NCBI RefSeq assembly: GCF_900102195.1
Contig: NZ_FNBE01000002.1
Coordinates: 372,001-436,000, forward strand
Length of the DNA: 64,000 nucleotides
From: Pseudonocardia oroxyli
GTDB lineage: Bacteria > Actinomycetota > Actinomycetes > Mycobacteriales > Pseudonocardiaceae
Direction: 5' to 3'
Shown here piece after piece: positions 18,953 to 27,888 of the stretch. A program made the position numbers and the translations under genes. A model generated the notes under the pieces. The model was not told the DNA's origin. It was given only the letters and a program-made list of their open reading frames with translations, and did not search any database. The first letter of the stretch is position 1; every line of letters starts with the position of its first letter.

Positions 18953-20165
18953 CTAGCACCTCCGGTCCCCGGGCGGGAGCTCGCCGCCGACGAGCCAGGC
19001 GACCGCCGCGTCCGTGGCGCAGGGCGAGCGTCCCAGCACCCCGTGGCCACCCACTCCGGTCGTGATCATCGCCGGGCGGTCTCCGAGGGCCGCGCGCGTG
19101 GCACGGGCGCCGTCGAGCGGGGTGGCGGGGTCCACCTCGTTCTGCAGGATCAGGATGTTCCGGGGGCCCGAGTCGGTGAGCGGGACCCGCGGCGTCGGGG
19201 GGCCGGTCCAGTACGCGCAGGCCGTGATCACGGCGCGGGCGCCCCCGCTCACCGGGTAGGCGGCGGCGTCCGCGGCCACGGCGGCGCGGTAGTCGGCGGG
19301 GTCGTGGGACCAGTCCGGGTCGGCGCAGGTGATGCCCAGGAAGGCGGAGGCGACGCGTTCGGCGCCGGGATCGGGGGCGGGCTCGGGCCCGAGGCGCTGC
19401 GCCGGCTCGGCCTCGGTCGGGGCGCCGGGCAGCCCGTCCAGGTGACGGACGGCGTCGACGAGGAGGGGGACGGCGGCGTCGGACCGCAGGGCGGCGGCGA
19501 GGAGCGAGCGCAGCGCGTCGGAGGTGGCGCGGACGCCGTCGAAGAGCACGACCTCGCGGTCCAGCCGCGCGAGCAGGGCGAGGTAGCGGGCCCGCGGATC
19601 GGGGCCGGGCAGCGGGAGCTGCGCGAACCGGGCGTCGATCGCCCGGTCGGCGGCCCGGAAGGCCGCCTGCCTGCCGACGGTGTCGTCGTCCACGCTGTCG
19701 AGCACCATCCGGTCGACGCGGTCGGGGAACAGCGAGGCGTAGGTGGTGCCGAGGGTCGTGCCGCCCGAGGTGCCGTAGTACGAGATCCGCTCGACGCCGA
19801 GGGCCTCCCGCAGCCGGTCCATGTCGCGGGCGAGGTTCGGCGTGGTCGTGTGGACCAGGTCGGGCGCGTTGGCCGTGCAGGCCCGTGCCGTGGACGCGGC
19901 GAGGGATTCGGCATCCGGGCCGGCCGCGTCGTCGACCCCGGCCCGACCCACCTCCTCGGGGGTGAGGCCGCAGGAGATCGGGGAGCTCTCGCCGACACCG
20001 CGCGGTCGTCGGGCCGTCGGGGCCCGCGTAGTCCAGCGGGACCCGCAGGTCGGCGCACCGCGAGTCGGGCCGCCCGGCACAGGGTTCCCAGGTGAGCCCG
20101 GGCTCGGGGGCCGCCGTGCACCCGGCGAGCAGCCCCACCGCGAGCAGGACGAGGAGCAGGCGCAC
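18953..20165 (-). pseudogene. Secreted TAP-like alpha/beta hydrolase, broken by internal deletion and frameshift
   Basis: Two frames carry parts of one protein. From 20165 (GTG) a lipoprotein signal (LLVLLAVGLLAGC) and the mature start LTWEPCAGRPDSRCADLRVP, then LDYAGPDGPTTA, are read in one frame. From about 20000 to 18953 the catalytic and C-terminal parts continue in another: GVGESSPISC, nucleophile GTSGG, then LILQNEVDPATP and GHGVLGRSPC. The segment between DGPTTA and RGVG, which in relatives holds the oxyanion motif NPGGPG-X-SG and spans some 60 residues, is missing. The junction sits in a CCGCGCGG context, suggesting a microhomology deletion. A functional enzyme is unlikely unless the assembly is wrong here. 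Confidence 0.78.
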
Positions 20166-20214
20166 GGCGCCACCCTGCGGCGCTCGCCCGGGCTCCGCAA
20201 CCGGGGTCGGCGGG

Positions 20215-20634
20215 TCAGCCGGCAGCGGGCACGCAGAGGACGGGGCGGTCGGAGACCTGCAGCAGCTTGTGGGCGACCGAGCCGAACAGCGCCCCGCGCC
20301 AGGGGCTCTCGTTCCAGGTCCCGACGACGATGACCCGCGCGTCGTGCGCGTCGGCCACCTTCACCAGTGCGGCGGCGGGCTGGTCGGCGACGAGCTCGGT
20401 GGTGACCGGGACGCCCGCGGCCCGCGCGGTCTCGACCGCCGGGGCCAGGATCTCCTCAGCGAGCGACTCGAGCGCGTGCCGCGCCTCACCCGCCTCCTCG
20501 CCGACCTGCCCGGGTGGCGCCACCCCGTGGACCAGGACGAGCGGGGCCCCGAGCGACGAGGCCAGCTCGACCGCGAGGTCCAGCGCCCGCGCCGCCCCGG
20601 GGGACGAGTCGTAACCCAGCACGATCGCGCTCAC
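20215..20634 (-). CDS. Universal stress protein family protein
   Basis: A 139-residue single UspA domain. The N-terminus SAIVLGYDSSPGAARALDLA and the C-terminus ALFGSVAHKLLQVSDRPVLCVP are typical; the ATP-binding G-X2-G-X9-G pattern is only partly kept. The GTG at 20634 overlaps the stop of the amine permease (GTGA) and GGAGGAGG lies nine bases before it, so the two are translationally coupled. A role as a stress- or nucleotide-responsive partner of the transporter is inferred from this coupling. Confidence 0.88.
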   Translation of the reverse strand: MSAIVLGYDSSPGAARALDLAVELASSLGAPLVLVHGVAPPGQVGEEAGEARHALESLAEEILAPAVETARAAGVPVTTELVADQPAAALVKVADAHDARVIVVGTWNESPWRGALFGSVAHKLLQVSDRPVLCVPAAG

Positions 20635-22103
20635 GACGAGACCTCCTCCGGCGCGACGCCGGGTCGTTCCTGCCAGAACGTGCGGTCCCGCAGCCGCCAG
20701 CCGACCATCACGACGATACCGATCAGGAAGATCACGATGCCGATGACCAGCGGCGGCCCCAGCCCGAACCAGGTGGTGCCGCTGGAGCTGGCCTCGGGGT
20801 CGTTGAGGTCGGAGACGGAGCGGACGAGCAGCCAGATCAGCAGGCCCGCGCCCACCGCCGGGCCGAGCCCGATGAGCAGGAGGTTCTTGACGCTGCGGAA
20901 GAGCTGCTTGCGGTGGTACACCGCGCAGGCGATGCCGGTGAGCGAGTAGTAGAACGCGATGAGCAGCGACAACGCGGTGAGCGAGTCGAACAGCGCGTTC
21001 TCGCTGATGATGTTGGCCAGCACGTACCAGCCGATGGCGATGGCGGCGACGACCCAGGTCGAGACGTCGGGGGTGCGGAAGCGCGGGCTGATGTGGGCGA
21101 GGCGGCGGGGCAGGGCGGCCCGACGCGCCATCGACAGCCCGGTCCTCGACGCCGGGATGATCGTCGTCTGGGTCGAGGCCAGCGCCGAGGTCGCCACCGA
21201 GAGCAGCAGGACCCAGTCCCACCCGCCGAGCACCTGCTCGCCGAGCACGGCGAAGATCTGCTCCTCCTCGCCCGCGTTGTCGGCCAGGAACGTGGTCCCC
21301 GCGAACGCGACGACGGCGTAGGCGACGGCCAGGTAGGTCACCAGCAGCACGATCGTCGAGAAGATGCCCGCCCGGCCGGGCGCGGTGGCGGAGTCCTCGG
21401 TCTCCTCGGTGAGGTTGACCGCGGACTCCCAGCCCCAGTACACGAACACCCCGAGCAGCAGGCCCGCCGTCAGCGCGGACCCGCCCTCGCCGAACGGGTT
21501 CAGCCAGGACAGCGACGGCGTCAGCGCGTCCTCCGACGCGTCCCCGGCGACGGCCCGCCCCAGCGCCACCCCGGCGAAGACCAGGAGCGAGACCATCTGG
21601 GCGAGGATCAGGACGTTCTGGAACCGCGCCGAGATCTCGGTGCCCAGCACGCACACCGCGGTCATGATCAGGATGACCACGCAGCTCAGCGTGACGACGA
21701 GCGGCGTGCTCTCGGTCCAGGCGTCGAGACCCACCGTGAGCAGGCCGAACCGCACCGCGACGTCCGCCAGCGACCCGACGACCAGCACCCCGGTCATCGC
21801 GATGGCCCAGCCGCCGATCCACCCGAGCCACGGCCCGAGGGCCCGGGTGACCCAGGAGAACGTGGTGCCGCAGTCCTGGTCCACCTTGTTCAGGTAGAAG
21901 AAGGCCGAGGCGATCAACAGCATCGGGACGAACGAGGCCAGCAGCACGCCGGGCGCGTAGACCCCGACGAGCGCGACGACCGGCCCGATCACCGCCGCCA
22001 GCGAGTAGGCGGGGCTCGTCGACGCGAGCCCGATGACCAGCGCGTCGAGGAACGTGATGGCGCCCGGCTTCAGCTCCGCCTGGTCCGGGGGTGCGGTCGT
22101 CAT
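20631..22103 (-). CDS. APC-superfamily amino acid/amine permease
   Basis: A 490-residue membrane transporter with about 12-14 hydrophobic segments. The first helix region ITFLDALVIGLASTSPAYSLAA has the APC substrate-binding Gly/Ser pattern, and WVTRALGPWLGWIGGWAIAMTG marks helix 3. It is closest in style to the amino acid/polyamine APC group. It is encoded upstream of, and coupled to, a UspA protein, and lies divergent to a saccharopine-dehydrogenase-like gene and near a copper amine oxidase. Uptake of an amine or diamine feeding these enzymes is a reasonable inference. Confidence 0.88.
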   Translation of the reverse strand: MTTAPPDQAELKPGAITFLDALVIGLASTSPAYSLAAVIGPVVALVGVYAPGVLLASFVPMLLIASAFFYLNKVDQDCGTTFSWVTRALGPWLGWIGGWAIAMTGVLVVGSLADVAVRFGLLTVGLDAWTESTPLVVTLSCVVILIMTAVCVLGTEISARFQNVLILAQMVSLLVFAGVALGRAVAGDASEDALTPSLSWLNPFGEGGSALTAGLLLGVFVYWGWESAVNLTEETEDSATAPGRAGIFSTIVLLVTYLAVAYAVVAFAGTTFLADNAGEEEQIFAVLGEQVLGGWDWVLLLSVATSALASTQTTIIPASRTGLSMARRAALPRRLAHISPRFRTPDVSTWVVAAIAIGWYVLANIISENALFDSLTALSLLIAFYYSLTGIACAVYHRKQLFRSVKNLLLIGLGPAVGAGLLIWLLVRSVSDLNDPEASSSGTTWFGLGPPLVIGIVIFLIGIVVMVGWRLRDRTFWQERPGVAPEEVSS

Positions 22104-22207
22104 CGGACCATTGGGCCGCACGACCGTGTCTCCCACAAGTGTCGGTGGGTTACGTCTGGTTGGCGAGCATTGACCGGATCGGGAACGGCCCGCCACGATC
22201 CGCAGGC

Positions 22208-23413
22208 ATGCGGATCCTTCTGGTCGGCGCGGGCGGGGTCGGGGGTGCGAGCGCCGCGGTGGCGGCCCGCCGGGGGTTCGTCGAGGCGATGGTGGTGGCC
22301 GACTACGAGCTCGGCCGGGCCGAGGCCGTCGTCGCGAAGGTGGGTGATCCCCGGTTCGTCGCCGCGCGGGTCGACGCCGCGGACCGGGGCGCCGTCGAGG
22401 AGCTGATCCGGGCGCACCGGGTCGACGCCGTGCTGAACGCCTGCGACCCCCGCTTCGTGATGCCGCTGTTCCGGGCCTGCCTCGCCACCCGGGTGACCTA
22501 TCTGGACATGGCGATGTCCATGTCGGACGCCGCGTCGGGTCGGATGCTCGGGGAGGAGCAGTTCGCGCTGGCCGAGTCGTTCGCCGAGGCGGGCGTGCTG
22601 GCGCTGGTGGGCATGGGGGTGGAGCCCGGGCTGTCGGACGTCTTCGCCCGCTACGCCGCCGACCACCTGTTCTCCGAGGTGCACACGTTCGACGTCCGGG
22701 ACGGCGCGAACCTCGCCGTGCCCGGCCGCGGCTTCGCCCCGCCCTTCTCGATCTGGACACTGATCGAGGAGTGCCTGAACCCGCCGGTCGTCTGGGAGCG
22801 CGGGCGCGGCTGGTTCACCACCGAGCCGTTCTCCGAGCCCGAGGTGTTCGACTTCCCGGCCGGGATCGGGCCGCTGGAGTGCGTGAACGTCGAGCACGAG
22901 GAGGTGCTGCTGATCCCGCGGTGGCTCGACGCGCAGCGGGTCACGTTCAAGTACGGCCTCGGCGCCGAGGTGATCGGGGTGCTGCGGATGCTGCACGAGC
23001 TGGGCCTCGACGCGACCACGCCGGTGAAGGTCCGCGCGGGCGACGGGTACGCCGAGGTCAGCCCGCGCGAGGTGGTCGCCGCCTGCCTCCCGGACCCGGC
23101 GACGCTGGAGATGACCGGCACGACCTGCGCCGGCGTGCGGGTGACCGGGCTCGGACCCGACGGCGCGCCCCGCGCGGTCTACCTGCACCACGTCGTCGAC
23201 AACGAGTGGTCGATGCGGGAGTACGGCTGCCAGGCGGTGGTGTGGCAGACCGGCGTCAACCCGGTGGTGGCGCTGGAGCTGATCGCGACCGGGGCGTGGG
23301 CGGGCGCCGGGGTCCGCGGCCCCGAGTCCTTCGACGCGCGCCCGTTCCTCGACCTGCTGACGGCCTACGGCTCGCCCTGGGCGCTCCGCGAGGACCGCAT
23401 GACGGCTCGATGA
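22208..23413 (+). CDS. Saccharopine dehydrogenase-like oxidoreductase
   Basis: A 401-residue protein. The N-terminal Rossmann motif is MRILLVGAGGVGGASAA, followed by VADYELGRAEAVVAKVG, and the C-terminal half resembles the saccharopine dehydrogenase catalytic domain (LNACDPRFVMPLFRACL, VTYLDMAMS, ALVGMGVEPGLSDVFARYA). This family includes saccharopine dehydrogenases and carboxy(nor)spermidine dehydrogenases. Beside an amine permease and an amine oxidase it probably acts on lysine- or polyamine-type compounds. The ATG at 22208 starts the Rossmann motif and has no good upstream alternative. It ends nine bases before the convergent amine oxidase. Confidence 0.85.
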   Translation: MRILLVGAGGVGGASAAVAARRGFVEAMVVADYELGRAEAVVAKVGDPRFVAARVDAADRGAVEELIRAHRVDAVLNACDPRFVMPLFRACLATRVTYLDMAMSMSDAASGRMLGEEQFALAESFAEAGVLALVGMGVEPGLSDVFARYAADHLFSEVHTFDVRDGANLAVPGRGFAPPFSIWTLIEECLNPPVVWERGRGWFTTEPFSEPEVFDFPAGIGPLECVNVEHEEVLLIPRWLDAQRVTFKYGLGAEVIGVLRMLHELGLDATTPVKVRAGDGYAEVSPREVVAACLPDPATLEMTGTTCAGVRVTGLGPDGAPRAVYLHHVVDNEWSMREYGCQAVVWQTGVNPVVALELIATGAWAGAGVRGPESFDARPFLDLLTAYGSPWALREDRMTAR

Positions 23414-23421
23414 TGCGCAGG

Positions 23422-25239
23422 TCAGCCGGGGAGGTCGAGGGCCGGGTTGCTGCGGAAGAAGCCCGTCGGTTTGAGGTCGAAGCGCACCGTGTCCACGGGC
23501 ATCACCGGCCAGTCCTCCGGCCGGGGGACGTGGTGGATGCCGAAGACGTACCAGAGCACGACGTCCTCGTTCTCGATCCCGCGGTCCTCCGCCGTCCACT
23601 CGGGCAGGCCCGTGTCCTCCGCGGACTGCACCACGAACTCGCCGCAGGGCCACTGCTCGTCGCGCGCGAAGGGGGTCACCCAGAGCTGGTGGGCGATGGC
23701 CCGGGCCCGGCGCAGGACGGGGGCGTGCTCGGGCAGGAGCGGCGGGATCGCCGCGCCCGGGACCAGGGTGTACGCGGTCCCACGCTCCGGGTTGACGACC
23801 TTCCACGTGCGCTGGGTCGCCCAGGACACGTCCTGGATCCCCTCCTGCTCCGTGCGCAGCGGGACGCGGCGCTGCCGCAGCCCCATGCCGGTGGGGTCGT
23901 CCGGCACGAGCTCGGTCTCGCTCATGACGACGGTGTTCCGCTCGCCGTCGACGTCCAGGTCCAGCCGCGCGACGATGAAGTGCTGGTGGATCGGCGCGTA
24001 GGTGCGGGTGTCGACGACCGTGCCGTACTCGGGTGCCTCCCCGACGAACGGCGTGGTCACCATGATCCCCGTGGCGCGGACCTCGCACTCGATGCGGCCG
24101 TCGAGGTACAGGCGCCAGTAGATCAGGTAGTCGTAGTTCGCCACGGTGACGTGCGAGGAGATCACCAGCCGCCGGGACCGGCGGACCTCCGCGCCCCGCT
24201 CGCCGTCCACGTGCTTCCACAGCACGCCGTCGTCCTCCTCGTGGAGGCAGATCGCATTCGGGATCTCGACGGGCTCGCCCGCCGAGTCGTTGACGCAGGC
24301 GTCGAGGTAGCGGATCTCGCCGAGGCAGTCGCAGCCCAGGGTGAGCGAGGTCGTCATGAAGCCGAGGCCCCACTCGCCGATGTCGAAGGCGGTGCGGTCG
24401 GCGTGCTCGGGGGTCGGGTCGCGGTAGGGGACGACCATCTCGGCGAAGCCGAGCCGGTGGGCGACGGGCCTCTCGTCCCAGCGCAGCTGGTGCAGCACCA
24501 GCCCCTCGCGCGGGGTGAAGCCGACGCGCAGGTTCCAGTTCGCCCAGGTCAGCCCATATCCGTCGAGGGCGAACGACGGGCCGTCCGGCTGGTGGATGTG
24601 CAGGGGCCGCAGCGGCTCCCTGGTCGGGAGGTCGGTGTGATCGGCGGTGTACTCGCCGGTGACCTCCGGACGCCCCGGGTCGCCGCGGTCGACGATCTCG
24701 CGCAGCTCCATGGTGTTCAGGTCGACGATCAGCTTCAGGCCGGCCACGGGGTGCGCGTACGGGTTGGCGCCGGGGGCCGCGCGCAGCCAGACGTCGCACC
24801 AGCCGACGCGGCCCGGGTAGGGGGCGTCCGCGCCGTAGGTCCAGACGTCGACCAGGGTCAGCGACGGATCGTCGATCCCGCGCCCGCGCAGCGCGGCGAC
24901 CACGTCGGGGTGGGCCCGCATCGCCGCGTCGCACTCGTGCCACTCGTCCACCGTGACGTTCGGCTGCACCCCGGGCACGATCGCCCAGTCGAGGACGGAC
25001 CCGCCGGTCAGCGACACGACGGCGCGGATCACGGTCCCCTCCCGCAGGTTCCACGCGGTCACCGCGGCCTCGCGCAGCACGGAGTGCCCGGGCCGGTGCC
25101 CGGCGACCACGTCCTTGCGCGGCTCGACGAGCGCGATCGTCGCGATCCGCCAGTCCGGCCGGGCGACGCCCTCCGCGCGCAGGATCGCGGCGGCGGCGCG
25201 GATCTCGTCGGCGGACAGCGGATCCAGCGGATGGGTCAC
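23422..25239 (-). CDS. Copper amine oxidase (TPQ-dependent)
   Basis: A 605-residue primary-amine oxidase that deaminates amines to aldehydes with release of H2O2 and ammonia. Asn368-Tyr369-Asp370 in VANYDYLIYW is the site where tyrosine becomes topaquinone. Asp286 in RTAFDIGEWG is the expected catalytic base. His418 and His420 (APIHQHFI) plus a later His in FGIHHVPRPED bind copper. No signal peptide is visible, so the enzyme is probably cytoplasmic. The GTG at 25239 gives THPLDPLS; a longer frame would run into the terminator hairpin. Substrate unknown; the neighbours suggest an amine taken up by the nearby permease. Confidence 0.92.
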   Translation of the reverse strand: MTHPLDPLSADEIRAAAAILRAEGVARPDWRIATIALVEPRKDVVAGHRPGHSVLREAAVTAWNLREGTVIRAVVSLTGGSVLDWAIVPGVQPNVTVDEWHECDAAMRAHPDVVAALRGRGIDDPSLTLVDVWTYGADAPYPGRVGWCDVWLRAAPGANPYAHPVAGLKLIVDLNTMELREIVDRGDPGRPEVTGEYTADHTDLPTREPLRPLHIHQPDGPSFALDGYGLTWANWNLRVGFTPREGLVLHQLRWDERPVAHRLGFAEMVVPYRDPTPEHADRTAFDIGEWGLGFMTTSLTLGCDCLGEIRYLDACVNDSAGEPVEIPNAICLHEEDDGVLWKHVDGERGAEVRRSRRLVISSHVTVANYDYLIYWRLYLDGRIECEVRATGIMVTTPFVGEAPEYGTVVDTRTYAPIHQHFIVARLDLDVDGERNTVVMSETELVPDDPTGMGLRQRRVPLRTEQEGIQDVSWATQRTWKVVNPERGTAYTLVPGAAIPPLLPEHAPVLRRARAIAHQLWVTPFARDEQWPCGEFVVQSAEDTGLPEWTAEDRGIENEDVVLWYVFGIHHVPRPEDWPVMPVDTVRFDLKPTGFFRSNPALDLPG

Positions 25240-25252
25240 GAGCGTGAGTATG

Positions 25253-25320
25253 CGGCTCCGCCGCCCGTGAGTGGTAAGTGGTGCTCTGGCACCACTTACC
25301 ACGCACGGGCGGCGGAGCCG
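25253..25320. terminator. 68-bp near-perfect hairpin downstream of the ABC operon
   Basis: Arms of 32 bases (25253-25284 and 25289-25320) pair with one mismatch around a TCTG loop; the core is GGTAAGTGGTGC and the base CGGCTCCGCC. It follows the stop of the minus-strand ABC permease by four bases and precedes the amine oxidase start, so it should end the ABC transcript and insulate the oxidase gene. Confidence 0.75.
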
Positions 25321-25324
25321 CGGA

Positions 25325-26104
25325 TCAGATGGTCGCGGTCCGGATGCTGCGGATCCCGACGAACAGGCCCACGGCTGCGGTGACCACCGCGGCCACGAAG
25401 CCCCACGCCACCGTCGGACTGGCGAGGGTGCCGCTGAACAGCACCCGCTCGGCGTCGACGATGTAGGTCAGCGGGTTGACCTTCGACGCCACCTGCATCC
25501 AGCCGGGGCCGGTCTCCAGCGGCAGCATCATCCCGGACAGGATCAGCAGCGGGAACAGCAGCGACTGCTGCACCGCCCAGAAGATCCACTCGGTCTTGCG
25601 GGCGGCGATCGCCAGCGCGTAGGACAGCGCGCCCACACCCACCCCGAAGATCCCCAGCATCAGCAGGCCCACCAGCACGTGCAGCGGGTACAACACGAAC
25701 CCGAACGGGATCGCGACCAGCGTGACGATCAGCGCCTGGACGACCAGCGGGGTGAGCTCCTTGAGCGCCCGCCCGACCATCAGCGAGGTCCGCGACAGCG
25801 GGGTCGCGAGCATCCGCTCGAACGCGCCGGTCATGATCTCGAACTGCAGGTTCGCCCCGGTCATCGAGGTGCCGAACATCGTGATCATCACGACGACGCC
25901 CGGCAGGAACCACTGCAGCGACGACCCGCCGAACAGCTCGCCGTTCCCGGCCAGCCCGGACAGTAGCGGGCCGAACAGGCCCAGGAAGACCAGCGGCTGG
26001 AGCAGCGAGAAGATCAGCGAGAACGGGTCCCGCACGATCGTCAGCGTCTCTCGCCACCAGACGTTGCGGACATCCAGTGCGATCGCCATGGACATGTCGG
26101 TCAT
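25325..26104 (-). CDS. ABC-2 type transporter permease
   Basis: A 259-residue integral membrane protein with six predicted helices of the ABC-2 class (drug or lipid exporters). The N-terminal SLIFSLLQPLVFLGLFGPL, the conserved ATPLSRTSLMVGRALKEL coupling region after the second helix, and SGMMLPLETGPGWMQVASKV with NPLTYIVDAERVL near the end are typical of daunorubicin-resistance DrrB-like permeases. The ATG at 26104 overlaps the ATPase stop (ATGA), so permease and ATPase are made together. Substrate unknown; control by the divergent TetR suggests an inducible exporter. Confidence 0.9.
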   Translation of the reverse strand: MTDMSMAIALDVRNVWWRETLTIVRDPFSLIFSLLQPLVFLGLFGPLLSGLAGNGELFGGSSLQWFLPGVVVMITMFGTSMTGANLQFEIMTGAFERMLATPLSRTSLMVGRALKELTPLVVQALIVTLVAIPFGFVLYPLHVLVGLLMLGIFGVGVGALSYALAIAARKTEWIFWAVQQSLLFPLLILSGMMLPLETGPGWMQVASKVNPLTYIVDAERVLFSGTLASPTVAWGFVAAVVTAAVGLFVGIRSIRTATI

Positions 26105-27069
26105 TCTCCTTCGCGCAGCGATCGGCCGGTCAGGTTGAGGAAGACGTCGTCGAGGGTGGGGCGGTGGGCGGATGCGGCGACCACGTCCACCCCCGCCGCC
26201 CGGAGCCGCTCGAGCACCCCGGGCATGGCGTGCGACGCGGCCTCGACCCGCACGGACAGCGCGACGCCGTCGGCGTCCGGTCGGGACGCGGGCTCGGCGC
26301 CCTCGGTGGCCAGCAGCGTCTGCGCGGTGTCGGCCTGGTCCGGGCGTACGACGACGGTCAGTCGGTCGCCCGCCTGCTTGCGCTTGAGGGCGTCCGCCGT
26401 GTCGTCGGCGATGATCCGGCCGTGGTCGACGATCACCACCCGCTCGGCCATCTGGTCGGCCTCGTCGAGGTAGTGCGTGGTGAGCAGGATCGTGGTGCCG
26501 CGCTCCTCGCGGATCCGCAGGATGTGCTCCCACAGGTTCGCCCGGTTCTGCGGATCCATGCCGGTGCTGGGCTCGTCGAGGAAGAGCAGGCCCGGCTTGT
26601 GGATCAGGCCCAGCGCGATGTCCAGCCGCCGCTTCTGGCCCCCGGACAGCGAGCTGACCTTGCGCGTCCGCAGCCCCTCCAGGTCCAGCGACGCGAGGAG
26701 CTCCGAGCCGGACGCCACTGCGTCGGCCTTGCTCATGCCGTAGAAGCGGCCCTGCATGAGCAGCTCGTCCCAGACCCGGTAGTTGTGGCCCGCGCCGTCC
26801 TTCTGGCCGATGTAGCCGATCCGGCGACGGACCTCGGCGGGCTCGGCCACGACGTCGATCCCCGCCACCTGCGCCGTGCCCGACGTGGGTGGGAGCAGGC
26901 TGGTCAGCATGCGCAGGGTGGTCGACTTCCCCGCGCCGTTGGGGCCGAGGAACGCGACGAGCTCGCCCTCCGCCACGTCGAGGTCGATGCCGCGGACGGC
27001 CTCGACCCGCTCCTTCCCGACCGTGAAGGTGCGGGCGAGTGCGTCGGTATGGATCACGGATCCCCTCAT
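26101..27069 (-). CDS. ABC transporter ATP-binding protein (DrrA-like)
   Basis: A 322-residue ATPase for an ABC-2 exporter. Walker A GPNGAGKS at 42-49, Q-loop GYIGQKDGAG near 85-94, signature LSGGQ at 141-145, Walker B LLFLDEP at 161-167 and the switch His in LLTTH. The C-terminal extension of about 100 residues with TLDDVFLNLTGR is characteristic of the DrrA drug-resistance class. The start ATG at 27069 lies at the edge of a palindromic operator shared with the divergent tetR gene; GTG at 27057 is an alternative. Confidence 0.93.
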   Translation of the reverse strand: MRGSVIHTDALARTFTVGKERVEAVRGIDLDVAEGELVAFLGPNGAGKSTTLRMLTSLLPPTSGTAQVAGIDVVAEPAEVRRRIGYIGQKDGAGHNYRVWDELLMQGRFYGMSKADAVASGSELLASLDLEGLRTRKVSSLSGGQKRRLDIALGLIHKPGLLFLDEPSTGMDPQNRANLWEHILRIREERGTTILLTTHYLDEADQMAERVVIVDHGRIIADDTADALKRKQAGDRLTVVVRPDQADTAQTLLATEGAEPASRPDADGVALSVRVEAASHAMPGVLERLRAAGVDVVAASAHRPTLDDVFLNLTGRSLREGE

Positions 27070-27071
27070 TT

Positions 27072-27114
27072 CGTACGGCGTACCGTGTTGGCCTGAGATA
27101 AGGTACACCGTACG
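27072..27114. promoter_or_regulatory. Inverted 13-bp operator pair between ABC exporter and tetR
   Basis: CGTACGGCGTACC (27072-27084) and GGTACACCGTACG (27102-27114) are inverted copies matching at 12 of 13 positions. The first contains the perfect dyad GTACGGCGTAC. They fill the space between the divergent starts, so the adjacent TetR protein likely represses both directions. Confidence 0.75.
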
Positions 27115-27138
27115 GAGTTCGGCGCAAGGGAGTGGTCG

Positions 27139-27888
27139 GTGGTGGAGGAACAGCGGGGTACGCCCGAGGGCCAGGCGATGATCAGGTTGCTCTGGGACCC
27201 GCCGCCCGCTCCCACCCGCGGGCCGAAGCAGAAGCTCACGCTCGACCAGGTCGTGGAGGCCGGGATGGCGGTGGCCGCCGAGCTCGGCGTCGACGAGCTG
27301 TCCATGCGCAAGGTCGCCCAGCACCTCGGCGTGGGGGCGATGAGCCTCTACACCTACGTCCCCGGCCGGGACGAGCTGTTCGAGCTGATGATCGACCGCG
27401 CCTCTGCGGACCGGGTCATGCCCGACCGGGCGCTGCCCTGGCGCGCGCAGGTGGAGTTCCATGCGCAGGAGGCCTGGCGCATGTACCAGACCCACCCCTG
27501 GCTCGTGCGCTCCAACCTCTGGCGCACGCCGCTGGGCCCGCACGTGCTCGACGCGCAGGAGGACCTCTACCGCGCCGTCGCGCTGACCGGGCTGCCGCAG
27601 AAGCGGGTGGCGCAGGTCGCCGGGCTGGTCGAGTCACAGGTGTTCGGCGCGGCGCGCTCCGCGATCACCGACACCAGCGTCTCCGCGCGCACCGGGGTGA
27701 GCCAGGACGACTACTGGGCCTCCCGCATGGGCTTCTGGAGCACCTACTTCTCCGTCGAGCGCTTCCCGACCATGGCCTGGATCTGGGAGGGGGGCGGGTT
27801 CGACGACGAGTACGCCGACGCGTCCTGGGAGTTCGGCCTCTCCCTGTTCCTCGACGGCGTGGAGCGGCTCGTTCAGGCGGGGGGGTAG
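27139..27888 (+). CDS. TetR/AcrR-family regulator with TetR C-terminal domain
   Basis: A 249-residue regulator. The HTH lies at about residues 33-78 (LTLDQVVEAGMAVAAELGVDEL, MRKVAQHLGVGAMSLYTYVPGRDEL). The C-terminal part (HPWLVRSNLWRTPLGPHVLDAQED) resembles the TetR_C domain that binds drug-like ligands. The GTG at 27139 is preferred, with AAGGGAG seven bases upstream; a GTG at 27142 would shorten it by one residue. Divergent to the ABC exporter. Its last 16 bases overlap the end of the convergent zinc peptidase gene. Confidence 0.9.
   Translation: MVEEQRGTPEGQAMIRLLWDPPPAPTRGPKQKLTLDQVVEAGMAVAAELGVDELSMRKVAQHLGVGAMSLYTYVPGRDELFELMIDRASADRVMPDRALPWRAQVEFHAQEAWRMYQTHPWLVRSNLWRTPLGPHVLDAQEDLYRAVALTGLPQKRVAQVAGLVESQVFGAARSAITDTSVSARTGVSQDDYWASRMGFWSTYFSVERFPTMAWIWEGGGFDDEYADASWEFGLSLFLDGVERLVQAGG

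Noticed and set aside
18879..20165. A separate secreted protein in the second frame of the hydrolase region
   Set aside because: Only its first 50 residues look real (lipoprotein signal and hydrolase N-terminus); the rest is the out-of-frame reading of the hydrolase, so one broken gene is the better explanation.
22100..25306. Minus-strand open frame of about 1068 codons across the saccharopine-dehydrogenase-like and amine oxidase region
   Set aside because: It is a GC-driven shadow: composition is Arg/Pro/Gly-rich, no family likeness, and it contradicts two well-supported genes.
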